Positions 16,035 to 23,614 of a stretch of DNA of 37,610 nucleotides are shown here, piece after piece; position 1 is the first letter of the stretch, and every line of letters starts with the position of its first letter. The translations under genes were made by a program, and so were the position numbers. The stretch comes from an uncultured Eggerthella sp. GTDB lineage: Bacteria; Actinomycetota; Coriobacteriia; Coriobacteriales; Eggerthellaceae. The stretch lies in the NCBI GenBank assembly GCA_900542265.1, contig UQML01000018.1:1-37610 (forward strand), in the 5' to 3' direction. The notes beneath the pieces are model-generated. The model made no database searches, had not been told where the DNA came from, and saw nothing but the letters and a program-made list of their open reading frames with translations.

Positions 16035-17717
16035 TTATTGAAACTTTACGGTAACGTCATTAGCAAGCACGTCGATAATTTCATGCGCTTCATCAAGCGT
16101 CTCTCCGCGCGCAAATAGATAAATCTTGATTTTGGGCTCAGTACCCGAGGGGCGAACAATAACTTTATTACCGCCTGCCAAATCAAACTCAACAACGTTA
16201 GCATCAGGTAAACCGAGATAGCCGCCCTTGTAATCTTTAACCTCTTCAACCGCATAACCAGCAAAAGAAGCAGGCACATCGCTGCGTAAAGAATCCATCA
16301 GCGCCGACATCTTTTTAGCTCCAGCAGCTCCTTCAAAAGTAAGAGAGACTGTCTTGTTTTGATAATAGCCGTACTGCGCATAGAGTTCCTGCATGACCTG
16401 GTAAAGGTTTTTGTTTTGTGCGCGATAATAACGTGCCATCTGACATATCAACATCGAAGCCACAATAGCGTCTTTGTCACGTGCATGCGTTCCTGCCAGA
16501 TAGCCATAAGATTCTTCAAAACCAAATATAAAGCGGTCTTTTTGCCCCACCTTTTCAAGATCAGCTATCACGCCACCAATCCATTTAAACCCAGTCAAGA
16601 CACGCTTAATTTCAACCCCATAGGTCTCTGCAATTGCATCAACCATGGAAGTTGAAACGATGGTTGTAACAGCAAGAGGGTTTTCTGGCAACGTGCCTTG
16701 CTTTTGACGCACCTCACACAAATAGTTGAGAAGCAGTACGCCCACCTCGTTGCCCGTCATGAGGCGATACTCTCCCCCATCCTTGATAGCAATACCTACA
16801 CGGTCAGCATCAGGATCAGTTGCCAACAATAAATCAGGATTTACACGCTCGCATAGCGCTATGCCACATTCAAGCGCCTCTCTAATCTCAGGATTAGGAT
16901 AAGGACAGGTAGGAAACGTGCCATCAGGACGCGATTGTTCTTCAACTACATATACATCACGCACTCCAATGCGCTCCAGAATACGCGTCACACACTCAAG
17001 GCCAGTGCCATTAAGCGGGGTGTACACCACACGTAGATCTCCGTCCGCACAAGCCGGATCAACAACATCTTGCGCATACACCGCATCGAGATAAGAATCG
17101 ATGACTTCCTCAGACATAAAAGAGACAAGCCCCGCTTCAATTGCTTTATCAAGCGGCATCAGCAAAACATCATCAAATATATCAATTGAGGCGATAGCGT
17201 TAGTGATACCATCTGCAATCTCATCAGTAATCTGACATCCATCTGGTCCATAAACTTTATAACCGTTATATTGCGATGGGTTGTGTGAGGCCGTGACATT
17301 AATACCAATGCCGCATCCCAAATAGCGTGTTGCGAAAGAAAGAGCGGGCGTTGGTTCCAGGCGAGGATACACAAAAGAAGAAATACCATTTGCCGCAAGC
17401 ACACATGCAGAGCGGTGAGCAAAAAGGCGCGAATTAATACGAGAGTCATAACAAATTGCAACCTTTTGAGGCAGCTCCGGATGCTCTTTTAAGTAACGAG
17501 CAATACCCTGTGTTGCACGACCAACCGTATAGATATTCATACGATTTGTACCCACACCTAATACGCCACGCAAACCACCAGTACCAAAACTTAATTCTTG
17601 ATAGAAAGCATCTTCAATCGCACTATCCCCTGCTTCTTTGAGAGCGATAAGCTCTTGTGCGAGCATCTCATCGTCCACTTGAGCAATCCAACGATCCAAA
17701 AGATCTTGATACTTCAT
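16035..17717 (-). CDS. Phospho-sugar mutase (phosphoglucomutase/phosphomannomutase)
   Basis: A 560-residue alpha-D-phosphohexomutase that interconverts sugar 1- and 6-phosphates, most likely glucose-1-P and glucose-6-P as in PgcA-type enzymes of this length. The active-site loop TASHNP at 142-147 carries phosphoserine Ser144. The Mg-binding loop is DPDADR at 301-306, the sugar-specificity loop contains GFEESYGY, and the phosphate-binding loop near the end is RPSGTEPK. ATG 17717 follows AAGGAG by ten bases; the frame continuing to 18065 is only the antisense of sufC and should be dropped. Substrate preference cannot be read from sequence. The gene is divergent from the Suf-like pair and has its own terminator. 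Confidence 0.92.
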   Translation of the reverse strand: MKYQDLLDRWIAQVDDEMLAQELIALKEAGDSAIEDAFYQELSFGTGGLRGVLGVGTNRMNIYTVGRATQGIARYLKEHPELPQKVAICYDSRINSRLFAHRSACVLAANGISSFVYPRLEPTPALSFATRYLGCGIGINVTASHNPSQYNGYKVYGPDGCQITDEIADGITNAIASIDIFDDVLLMPLDKAIEAGLVSFMSEEVIDSYLDAVYAQDVVDPACADGDLRVVYTPLNGTGLECVTRILERIGVRDVYVVEEQSRPDGTFPTCPYPNPEIREALECGIALCERVNPDLLLATDPDADRVGIAIKDGGEYRLMTGNEVGVLLLNYLCEVRQKQGTLPENPLAVTTIVSTSMVDAIAETYGVEIKRVLTGFKWIGGVIADLEKVGQKDRFIFGFEESYGYLAGTHARDKDAIVASMLICQMARYYRAQNKNLYQVMQELYAQYGYYQNKTVSLTFEGAAGAKKMSALMDSLRSDVPASFAGYAVEEVKDYKGGYLGLPDANVVEFDLAGGNKVIVRPSGTEPKIKIYLFARGETLDEAHEIIDVLANDVTVKFQ

Positions 17718-17871
17718 CTTTAAAAGACTCCTTATCTTGTGCAATTGTGCATTTTCTTCAACAAACGTTCTATTACGTAACAATACCTCTAAGTATAGAC
17801 GCAAAGCCTTGCAAAACAGGTAGAATACCCATGCTAGATATGAATAACCATAGAGAACTAAAGAGGTGTCT

Positions 17872-18648
17872 ATGCTTGAAATAAAAAATTTAGTGTTTGA
17901 CGTGCCTGTTAGTGAAGATTCAAGCAAGACCAAACGCATCATTGATGACCTTTCACTCACTATTGATGATGACAAGTTTGTCGTCATTACCGGTCCTAAT
18001 GGTGGCGGAAAGTCAACGCTTGCCAAACTTATCATGGGTATTGAAACGCCCACGGCAGGAACCATTACCTACAACGGACAAGATATTACTCATGCCTCGA
18101 TTACAGAGCGTGCACGCTTAGGTATTGGATACGGGTTTCAACAACCCGCACGCTTTAAAGGAATGAAAGTAAAAAAACTCCTCGAAATAGCAGCAGGCCA
18201 AAGACTTCCTATGCTTGCTTGCAATGAATACCTTGCTCAAGTCGGTCTTTGCAGCGCTAATTACTTGACCCGCGAAGTAGACAAATCGCTTTCCGGTGGT
18301 GAGCTTAAGCGTATTGAAATTGCAACGGTTTTGGCAGCTAATCCCAATCTTGCTATTTACGATGAGCCCGAAGCAGGCATTGACCTTTGGAGTTTTGACC
18401 GACTCACACAAACGTTTGAGTCGCTTTATAAAAACCAAGCAGGAAAAACCATTGTCATCATTTCCCACCAGGAGCGCATTATTACGCTTGCTGATGAGAT
18501 TGTATGTCTCGAAGCTGGTCGCATCAAAATGCAAGGACCAGCTCAAGAGATTATTCCTAGCCTTGGTTTTATCCAAAAGGACAACCCTCATTGCGCTCTC
18601 ACTGAACCAACAGAGCTTCATATCACTGAAATCCCCACAACCTGTTAG
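17872..18648 (+). CDS. sufC: SufC-like Fe-S assembly ATPase (SmsC type)
   Basis: A 258-residue ABC ATPase of the SufC family, the energy subunit of Fe-S cluster scaffolds. Walker A is GPNGGGKST at 41-49, the Q-loop FQQPAR is near 89-94, the signature LSGGE is at 140-144, Walker B with DEPEAGID is at 164-171, and the switch His is 199. There is no membrane partner; the next gene, nine bases downstream, is a short SufB/D-like scaffold. Neither sufS, sufU nor a second scaffold gene follows, so this looks like the two-gene SUF-like minimal system. ATG 17872 is preferred to the GTG at 17866 because AGAGG is five bases before it. Confidence 0.9.
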   Translation: MLEIKNLVFDVPVSEDSSKTKRIIDDLSLTIDDDKFVVITGPNGGGKSTLAKLIMGIETPTAGTITYNGQDITHASITERARLGIGYGFQQPARFKGMKVKKLLEIAAGQRLPMLACNEYLAQVGLCSANYLTREVDKSLSGGELKRIEIATVLAANPNLAIYDEPEAGIDLWSFDRLTQTFESLYKNQAGKTIVIISHQERIITLADEIVCLEAGRIKMQGPAQEIIPSLGFIQKDNPHCALTEPTELHITEIPTTC

Positions 18649-18657
18649 GAGAATACT

Positions 18658-19587
18658 ATGGCAGTCGATTTATCTCCTATTGATGCAGATTTGCTCAAAA
18701 CTCTCACCAGCGTCCATGGAATTCCTGAAGGCGCTTACAATATCCGCAAAGATGGCGAGCTTTTGACCCGTCACTCTTCAGCCAATATTGAGATCTCCAC
18801 TAAAACGGATCATCCTGGTATTGATATCCGCATCAAGCCGGGCACTAAGGGCGAAAAAGTCTATATTCCTGTGATCCTTTCTCGTGCTGGTATCAAAGAC
18901 GTGGTCTACAACAATTTTTATATTGGTGATGATTGCGATGTGACTATCATTGCTGGATGTGGCATCCATTCTGATTCCCATGAAGCCGCAGAGCATGATG
19001 GTATTCATACCTTCTATGTGGGAAAAAACGCACGCGTAAAATATATTGAGCGCCATTATGGTGAAGGCACGGGCACTGGTGATCGTATTTTGAATCCTGT
19101 CACCAAGGTCTATCAAGAAGAGAATTCCTACTGTGAGATGGAAATGACTCAGCTGCGTGGCGTCACCTCAACTATCCGTGACACGGATGCTGAATTAGGA
19201 GCAGGTGCAAAACTCGTTTTGACCGAAAAGCTTCTCACTCATGACAAGCAACACGCCACATCAAATATGAATATTCGCCTTATTGGCAAAGACGCCAACG
19301 TGCAAGTCATTTCACGCTCAGTTGCGATGGATGAATCCGTTCAGATCTTTAATCCCCTCGTTACTGGTGAGGCCGCATGTCATGGCCATGTCCAATGTGA
19401 TGCCATTATCCAAGGGAAAGCGATCGTAAAAGCAATTCCTGGCATTGAAGCAGCGCATGAAGATGCACAACTTATTCATGAAGCAGCTATTGGAAAAATT
19501 GCAGGCGATCAGATTATTAAGCTTATGACTCTTGGTTTGACCGAAGAAGAAGCAGAACAAGAAATTCTTGACGACTTTTTGAGCTAG
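18658..19587 (+). CDS. sufB: Short SufB/SufD-like Fe-S scaffold (SmsB type)
   Basis: A 309-residue SufB/D-family protein consisting almost only of the beta-helix core; E. coli SufB has about 495 residues. The His-rich stretch at about 100-117 (GCGIHSDSHEAAEHDGIH) and the C-terminal motif HEAAIGKI, with Glu275 in the place of the SufB cluster-ligand glutamate, are recognisable. It should form a B2C2 complex with the SufC-like ATPase just upstream and assemble clusters without SufD. AGGAG precedes the ATG by six bases. The gene is usually annotated as SufD family or SufB; I use sufB for the scaffold role, with SmsB as the more precise name. Confidence 0.87.
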   Translation: MAVDLSPIDADLLKTLTSVHGIPEGAYNIRKDGELLTRHSSANIEISTKTDHPGIDIRIKPGTKGEKVYIPVILSRAGIKDVVYNNFYIGDDCDVTIIAGCGIHSDSHEAAEHDGIHTFYVGKNARVKYIERHYGEGTGTGDRILNPVTKVYQEENSYCEMEMTQLRGVTSTIRDTDAELGAGAKLVLTEKLLTHDKQHATSNMNIRLIGKDANVQVISRSVAMDESVQIFNPLVTGEAACHGHVQCDAIIQGKAIVKAIPGIEAAHEDAQLIHEAAIGKIAGDQIIKLMTLGLTEEEAEQEILDDFLS

Positions 19588-19614
19588 GATAGAACACGTC
19601 AACTAATAATGGGT

Positions 19615-19652
19615 AAAGGTGGTAGGCGCACAACAACACGCTTGCCACCTTT
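19615..19652 (+). terminator. Hairpin after the Suf-like operon
   Basis: A 14-bp stem (19615-19628 with 19639-19652, two G-T wobbles) with a 10-base loop is followed by GTCTGTCCTT, a poor U tract. It is placed as the terminator of the sufCB pair, just ahead of the LysR gene. Confidence 0.6.
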
Positions 19653-19689
19653 GTCTGTCCTTATCGAGCAAAGGTACTGAGGTGTCGTC

Positions 19690-20565
19690 GTGGATACTGC
19701 ACGTTATCGCGCTTTTGTAGAAGCAGTAGATAAAGGAAGCTTGTCTCAAGCTGCCAAAACTCTTAACTACACCCCGTCAGGGGTTAGTCAATTAATTAGT
19801 GCGCTTGAGCGTGATTTAGGATTCCCCCTACTCGAGCGCACTAAGCATGGTGTCCGTTTAACTAAAACAGGAGAAACGCTTCTACCTGTTGTACGCGCTA
19901 TCGTGCAAGAAGAAGAACGTCTCAAAGAAATGTCCAGTGAAATTAATGGACTAACGATTGGTTCTGTGACTATTGGTTCTTACCCCAGCGTTGCAACGCA
20001 CTGGCTTCCTAAAGTTATTAAAGCCTTTCACGAACATTATCCCAAAATCGAAATTCGCGTTATGGAAGGCATACATCAAGAAATTGATGACTGGCTTTCA
20101 ACCTATCAAGTTGATCTTGCCTTTATGTCGCAAGCACCTAACAGTCCCTATGAGTGGATTCCCCTTGGCACTGATTCTATGGTTGCAGTCTTATCACTTG
20201 ACCATCCTTTGGCCAATGCCGAATACTACCCTATTGAGCGTGTTGAAGAAGAAGCTTTCATCATGCCTGGTCTTGGTCACGACATTGACACGATGCACGT
20301 GTTAGAAAAATATGATCTTAAACCTCATGTTGTTATTGAGACCATTGAAAACGCAAGTATGCTTGCCATGGTTGAACAAGGAATGGGTATGTCAGTGGTG
20401 AATAGCCTTCTTACCAAAAAACTAAATTTTGATATTGCACTTGTTCCCATTCAGCCAGAGAACTCCATCATTTTTGGTTTGGCAATTCAATCGTTACAAG
20501 ATGCAAGTCCGGCAGTGCGGCGCTTTGTCGAATACGCCATTGATCAGCTCAATCAGTTGACCTAG
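19690..20565 (+). CDS. LysR-family transcriptional regulator
   Basis: A 291-residue LysR-type regulator. The winged helix-turn-helix covers residues 1-60 (SLSQAAKTLNYTPSGVSQLISALERDLG), followed by the linker helix and a periplasmic-binding-protein-like effector domain (about 90-290, with GSVTIGSYPSVATHWLP at its start). The effector cannot be read from sequence. GTG 19690 has GAGG upstream and no better ATG nearby. It is not divergent from an obvious target: the Suf-like pair lies upstream on the same strand and the formate/nitrite-family channel is convergent downstream. Control of either is speculation. Confidence 0.92.
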   Translation: MDTARYRAFVEAVDKGSLSQAAKTLNYTPSGVSQLISALERDLGFPLLERTKHGVRLTKTGETLLPVVRAIVQEEERLKEMSSEINGLTIGSVTIGSYPSVATHWLPKVIKAFHEHYPKIEIRVMEGIHQEIDDWLSTYQVDLAFMSQAPNSPYEWIPLGTDSMVAVLSLDHPLANAEYYPIERVEEEAFIMPGLGHDIDTMHVLEKYDLKPHVVIETIENASMLAMVEQGMGMSVVNSLLTKKLNFDIALVPIQPENSIIFGLAIQSLQDASPAVRRFVEYAIDQLNQLT

Positions 20566-20597
20566 TTTGAATAATAAAAGGGTGATGAGGCATTTCT

Positions 20598-20632
20598 GAG
20601 CAGTGCGCTTGATGCGTTACTGCTCTTTTTTA
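20598..20632 (+). terminator. Terminator of the LysR gene, overlapping the FNT gene end
   Basis: A GAGCAGT / ACTGCTC stem (20598-20604 with 20619-20625) with extra pairing inside the loop is followed by TTTTTT. The right arm and T-run lie inside the 3' end of the convergent channel gene. Confidence 0.85.
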
Positions 20633-21453
20633 TGGTAGCTCCACCAATACATCATGCCGACAAAGAGCGCACCGCCCACAATGTTACCGGGTACCGTTGC
20701 CGACCAATTCCATAAGCATCCCATAACATTCATCATGGCAGGATCACATCCCGCAACGACAGTACCTGTTGCAGAGAGCAAACAACCCATCGGCATGAAA
20801 AACATGTTGGCCACGCAGTGTTCAAAACCACAGGCGACAAAAGCGCTGATGGGGAGAAGAATGCCAAGCATTTTATCAGCGACACTTCTACTTGCGTATG
20901 CAATCCATACACCTAAGCATACGAGGAAGTTACACATGATACCTTTAGCAAAAAGCGTAAGCCAATCTCCCGTCATTTTGCCGTACGCAACGCTTACCAT
21001 GGTATCGCCTACAATGCCACCATTCATGGCCTGGAACTTCGTGAGATAGACAATACCAACCATCACAAGCGCACCCACAAGGTTACCGAAAAAGACAATC
21101 ACCCAGTTTTTCCACACGGCTGACCAGGGAATTTTTTTAGAAGCCGCCGTCATAACAATCATGGTATTGCCCGTAAATAATTCAGCGCCGCACACCACTA
21201 CAAGCAGCAATCCCAAACTAAAGAGACATGCGCCAAAAACACGCTGCACCGCAAAAGGTAAATTGGGATCCCCCACGACGAGGCAGAAATACATTGCGCC
21301 TAGTGAAATGAACGCACCAGCCATAATGGAAAGTAAAAAGCTTTGTTTAAACGACATAGCAGTTTTCGTTACACCAAGCTCTTCAGCTTTTGCTTCAATC
21401 GCTGCAGGAGCGAGCGCATCAAACGAGATTTTTTGCTGGGGAGTTTCAGCCAT
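20617..21453 (-). CDS. Formate/nitrite transporter family channel (FocA/NirC)
   Basis: A 278-residue membrane protein of the FNT family, pentameric channels for formate, nitrite, hydrosulfide or lactate. Six membrane helices are expected at about 45-65, 75-98, 118-142, 166-188, 198-220 and 245-270. Family signatures are ELFTGNTM after TM2 and GFEHCVANMFFMP near TM5, including the conserved channel histidine. The substrate cannot be fixed; formate fits a fermenting anaerobe. ATG 21453 has GGAGG five bases before it; an upstream TTG is not needed. A 16-bp palindrome (21583-21598), shaped like a CRP/FNR-family site, lies 130 bases upstream. Confidence 0.9.
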   Translation of the reverse strand: MAETPQQKISFDALAPAAIEAKAEELGVTKTAMSFKQSFLLSIMAGAFISLGAMYFCLVVGDPNLPFAVQRVFGACLFSLGLLLVVVCGAELFTGNTMIVMTAASKKIPWSAVWKNWVIVFFGNLVGALVMVGIVYLTKFQAMNGGIVGDTMVSVAYGKMTGDWLTLFAKGIMCNFLVCLGVWIAYASRSVADKMLGILLPISAFVACGFEHCVANMFFMPMGCLLSATGTVVAGCDPAMMNVMGCLWNWSATVPGNIVGGALFVGMMYWWSYHKKEQ

Positions 21454-21804
21454 ATCTGCCTCCAATATTGCACGATCCTTTTAAAGGACGCAGATGACAA
21501 CAATGGATTTCCAATAAATAAGTAACCAACTGACACCATTAAAGCCACCATAGCGCGTAATATGTAAAGAAGAGTATAGGAAATGTCACATGTAACATGA
21601 GAACGCACAGACTGAAGGCGGGATTGTTTGTTTAGTGGCATTAAAGTTGCGTTGTGTCCTGACCCATTTTTCTTTACCTCACGTTTCCACCATGCTATGC
21701 TGCAAACGTATATTTTAGTTTTGATATAACTACGGCCAAACTACTTGCTAGTGATGCATACATTATGCAGCAGCTAGCTACTATCGGGCCAAGGAGGTAA
21801 AGCC
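21454..21804. other. Divergent intergenic region between the FNT channel and the poly-C gene
   Basis: A 351-base region with no gene. It must hold promoters in both directions. Visible elements are a CRP/FNR-like palindrome (21583-21598), an AT-rich stretch with TATATT and GATATAAC around 21709-21730, a TGCATA-CAT-TATGCA inverted repeat (21755-21769) and the strong Shine-Dalgarno AAGGAGGT at 21791-21798. Confidence 0.6.
21583..21598. promoter_or_regulatory. Candidate CRP/FNR-superfamily operator
   Basis: ATGTCACATGTAACAT is a 16-bp palindrome with one mismatched pair and fits the TGTNA-N4-TNACA core of CRP/FNR-family sites. It lies upstream of the formate/nitrite-family channel, a type of gene often under oxygen or carbon control. 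No CRP/FNR gene is in the window. Confidence 0.4.
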
Positions 21805-22336
21805 GTGTTGAAGACTAAACGCAGCCAAGCTTTACTCCGCTGTGCATTGGCTGCCATATTAGTATGTGGTTTAACCATACCTAATTGGAGCAATATTGCA
21901 CTAGGCGAAGAAAGCTTAGAAAAAAAGACCCCCCCCCACAGAGCTAATTAGCACCTCTCCTGAATCAGATCCCAATACAACATCTGATTCAACTGATCTG
22001 GATTCAAATCCAACAGATACTGCAACAGATCCAAATGTTGCCCCTCCCTCAGATCCTGAGGATGCCTCAAATCAAACTCAACAATCCAATACACAAAACC
22101 TTGCTAATTCCCTGTTAGTTTCTCCTTTGGTTGCACCCGTACTCTCTGCAACACCACAAGTTGACACGACAGGTAGATTTACTCTTGGTGATTACACCCT
22201 ATGGGGAGTGGACGGCGACACCATTAGTGCCTCCGACTTTATCTATGACACAAGCGCTAAAACCATTACGGTTAGCTGCAGGCATAACTACCCATCGCTT
22301 GAAGAAACGACTGAAGAAGCAAAGCTAACAAGCTAG
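21805..22336 (+). pseudogene. Secreted Asp/Ser/Thr-rich protein, out of frame at a poly-C run
   Basis: AAGGAGGT is six bases before GTG 21805. The first frame gives a basic start (LKTKRSQ), a hydrophobic signal-peptide core (LLRCALAAILVCGLTI) and then acidic residues, but stops at 21951 just after nine C. Removing one C joins it to an open frame ending at 22336 and gives a 176-residue protein: signal peptide, a low-complexity Ser/Thr/Asp/Pro spacer (about 50-100) and a short domain (TGRFTLGDYTLWGVDGD). No LPXTG or C-terminal anchor is seen, so it is either a small secreted protein or the front of a once longer surface protein. The break may be reversible slippage (phase OFF), decay or an assembly error. 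I do not recognise the family. Confidence 0.65.
21929..21937 (+). repeat. Homopolymer of nine C inside a coding region
   Basis: Nine C, preceded two bases earlier by seven A (21920-21926). Eight or eleven C would keep the downstream frame; nine does not. A long C run in AT-rich DNA, placed directly after a signal peptide, is typical of slipped-strand phase-variation tracts. Confidence 0.9.
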
Positions 22337-22412
22337 GCAAAAATTGCTTTTAGCTTCAATAGAGGCCTTTCCCTACATAAAGCAAGTACCTTTTCAAGCC
22401 CGATACTTAAAG

Positions 22413-22455
22413 AAAGAGCTATGCGATTGCCCGATAGTCGCATAGCTCTTTTACT
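22413..22455 (+). terminator. Terminator after the poly-C gene
   Basis: A perfect 14-bp stem (22413-22426 with 22438-22451) with an 11-base loop, then TTTAC. It is a strong plus-strand terminator and shows that the poly-C gene is its own transcription unit. Confidence 0.85.
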
Positions 22456-22573
22456 ATGGTTCTTTTACATATACTAAGACACATAGCAACCACCACACTG
22501 CTACAATAATTATCAAAGATTTATGAAAGCAAAAAAATGCAACAACAAACAATATAACTACAAGGGAATTGCA

Positions 22574-23230
22574 ATGAACATCAATGGACTCATCACAGTC
22601 TCACCTGACCAGACAGATCTCATACAAGATTTGATCGTATGGATGGGAAAAGTATATGAAACTGAACCCTATACCCAAGCTTTTCTTGAGGGCATCCGTG
22701 CTAAAGGAGATCAGGTAGAACAAATTTCTCAAACAATCATGCGTTCTTTTATTACCTCTGGCGCTCCCGTAAAGCGCGTATATTGTACGCCTGACACAAA
22801 CGGTTGTTTTATTGGTTATCAACGTTCTGAGCAAGACAAACCCAGCACGTATTATGAGCAGCTTTCTATGGATGCAGTAAAAGAAGATCCTTGTCTTGGA
22901 GATAAACAAGCAGGCCTTGTCTTCTTGCAACAAACTATCATGTGGCCCATTTCTGATTTTGAATGGTATCCTGATGTCGTGGGTGATAAAGACTATATTC
23001 ATATTGTTAATATTGGTGTCAAGAAGGAATTTCAGCATACTGGCACCATGAATGAGCTTTTCAAGCCGGTATTAGCATATGCACAAGAGCAAGGATTGCC
23101 TGTCTTTCTTGAGACCTATTCTGATGAACTTGAAGCAATGTATCAGCATTATGGTTTCACTACACTCGAAGTTCTGGAATCCCCCACCACACCTCTTAAA
23201 GAGCGCTGTATGATGTTTCCCGCAAACTAA
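22574..23230 (+). CDS. GNAT family N-acetyltransferase
   Basis: A 218-residue cytoplasmic protein with a GNAT fold in its second half. The core strand HIVNIGVKKEFQHTG followed by a helix (MNELFKPVLAYAQ), the strand VFLETYSDE and the element MYQHYGFTTLEV are the usual order of motifs A and B. The acetyl-CoA loop reads QHTGTM, looser than the canonical Q/RxxGxG/A. The substrate is unknown. ATG 22574 has AAGGGA six bases upstream; an in-frame ATG at 22523 has none, so I did not use it. It is a single gene between the poly-C locus and acpP. Confidence 0.82.
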   Translation: MNINGLITVSPDQTDLIQDLIVWMGKVYETEPYTQAFLEGIRAKGDQVEQISQTIMRSFITSGAPVKRVYCTPDTNGCFIGYQRSEQDKPSTYYEQLSMDAVKEDPCLGDKQAGLVFLQQTIMWPISDFEWYPDVVGDKDYIHIVNIGVKKEFQHTGTMNELFKPVLAYAQEQGLPVFLETYSDELEAMYQHYGFTTLEVLESPTTPLKERCMMFPAN

Positions 23231-23267
23231 CCAATAACCTACCATCGCTCGGCTTAAATTGTATGAA

Positions 23268-23293
23268 ACACTTATGAACCGATACACTTATGA
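23268..23293 (+). promoter_or_regulatory. Direct repeat upstream of the acpP promoter
   Basis: ACACTTATGA occurs at 23268-23277 and 23284-23293, 16 bp apart, ending ten bases before the TATAAT at 23303. It could be a binding site for a regulator of ACP expression; no regulator is identified. Confidence 0.35.
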
Positions 23294-23302
23294 GGTTGGT
23301 TT

Positions 23303-23308
23303 TATAAT
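23303..23308 (+). promoter_or_regulatory. -10 box TATAAT of acpP
   Basis: A perfect TATAAT 45 bases before the acpP start; a second box, TATAGT, is at 23317-23322. No good -35 hexamer is seen for either, so an activator or extended contacts may be needed. Confidence 0.45.
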
Positions 23309-23352
23309 AATCTTGCTATAGTTGAGAGCATAAAAATTTTGGAAGGAAAACT

Positions 23353-23577
23353 ATGGACGTATTAGAATCTGTAAAACGCATTTTGAGCGACAATCTTGAC
23401 ATTGATCCTGCTGATGTAACTGCAGAATCAACATTTGAATCATTAGAGATTGATTCTCTTGATATGGTAGAACTTATTTCTGAACTCGAGGAAGAGTGCG
23501 ACATCGACTTTGGTGATCCCGAGGGCTTAGACACCGTTGGTGACTTAGTTGATTATGTTGCAAGTCTTGTTGACTAA
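23353..23577 (+). CDS. acpP: Acyl carrier protein
   Basis: A 74-residue ACP, the small acidic carrier of growing acyl chains. The phosphopantetheine attachment site is Ser35 in EIDSLDMVEL, and the four-helix pattern and overall acidity are typical. GGAAGG lies six bases before the ATG. It stands alone rather than in a fab operon, although AcpS, which modifies it, is encoded at 6433-7011 of this contig. Because it is isolated, it could serve a dedicated pathway instead of general fatty-acid synthesis. Confidence 0.93.
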   Translation: MDVLESVKRILSDNLDIDPADVTAESTFESLEIDSLDMVELISELEEECDIDFGDPEGLDTVGDLVDYVASLVD

Positions 23578-23614
23578 GCACAACTTTTAGACAATTAGAT
23601 CGGTTCTTATACTT

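Noticed and set aside
17718..18065. N-terminal extension of the phosphoglucomutase
   Set aside because: The extra 116 residues are the antisense of sufC; a proper ribosome site precedes ATG 17717 and family members start there.
20566..20616. Small gene between the LysR and channel genes
   Set aside because: The 51 bases are occupied by the terminator hairpin and the convergent gene's stop.
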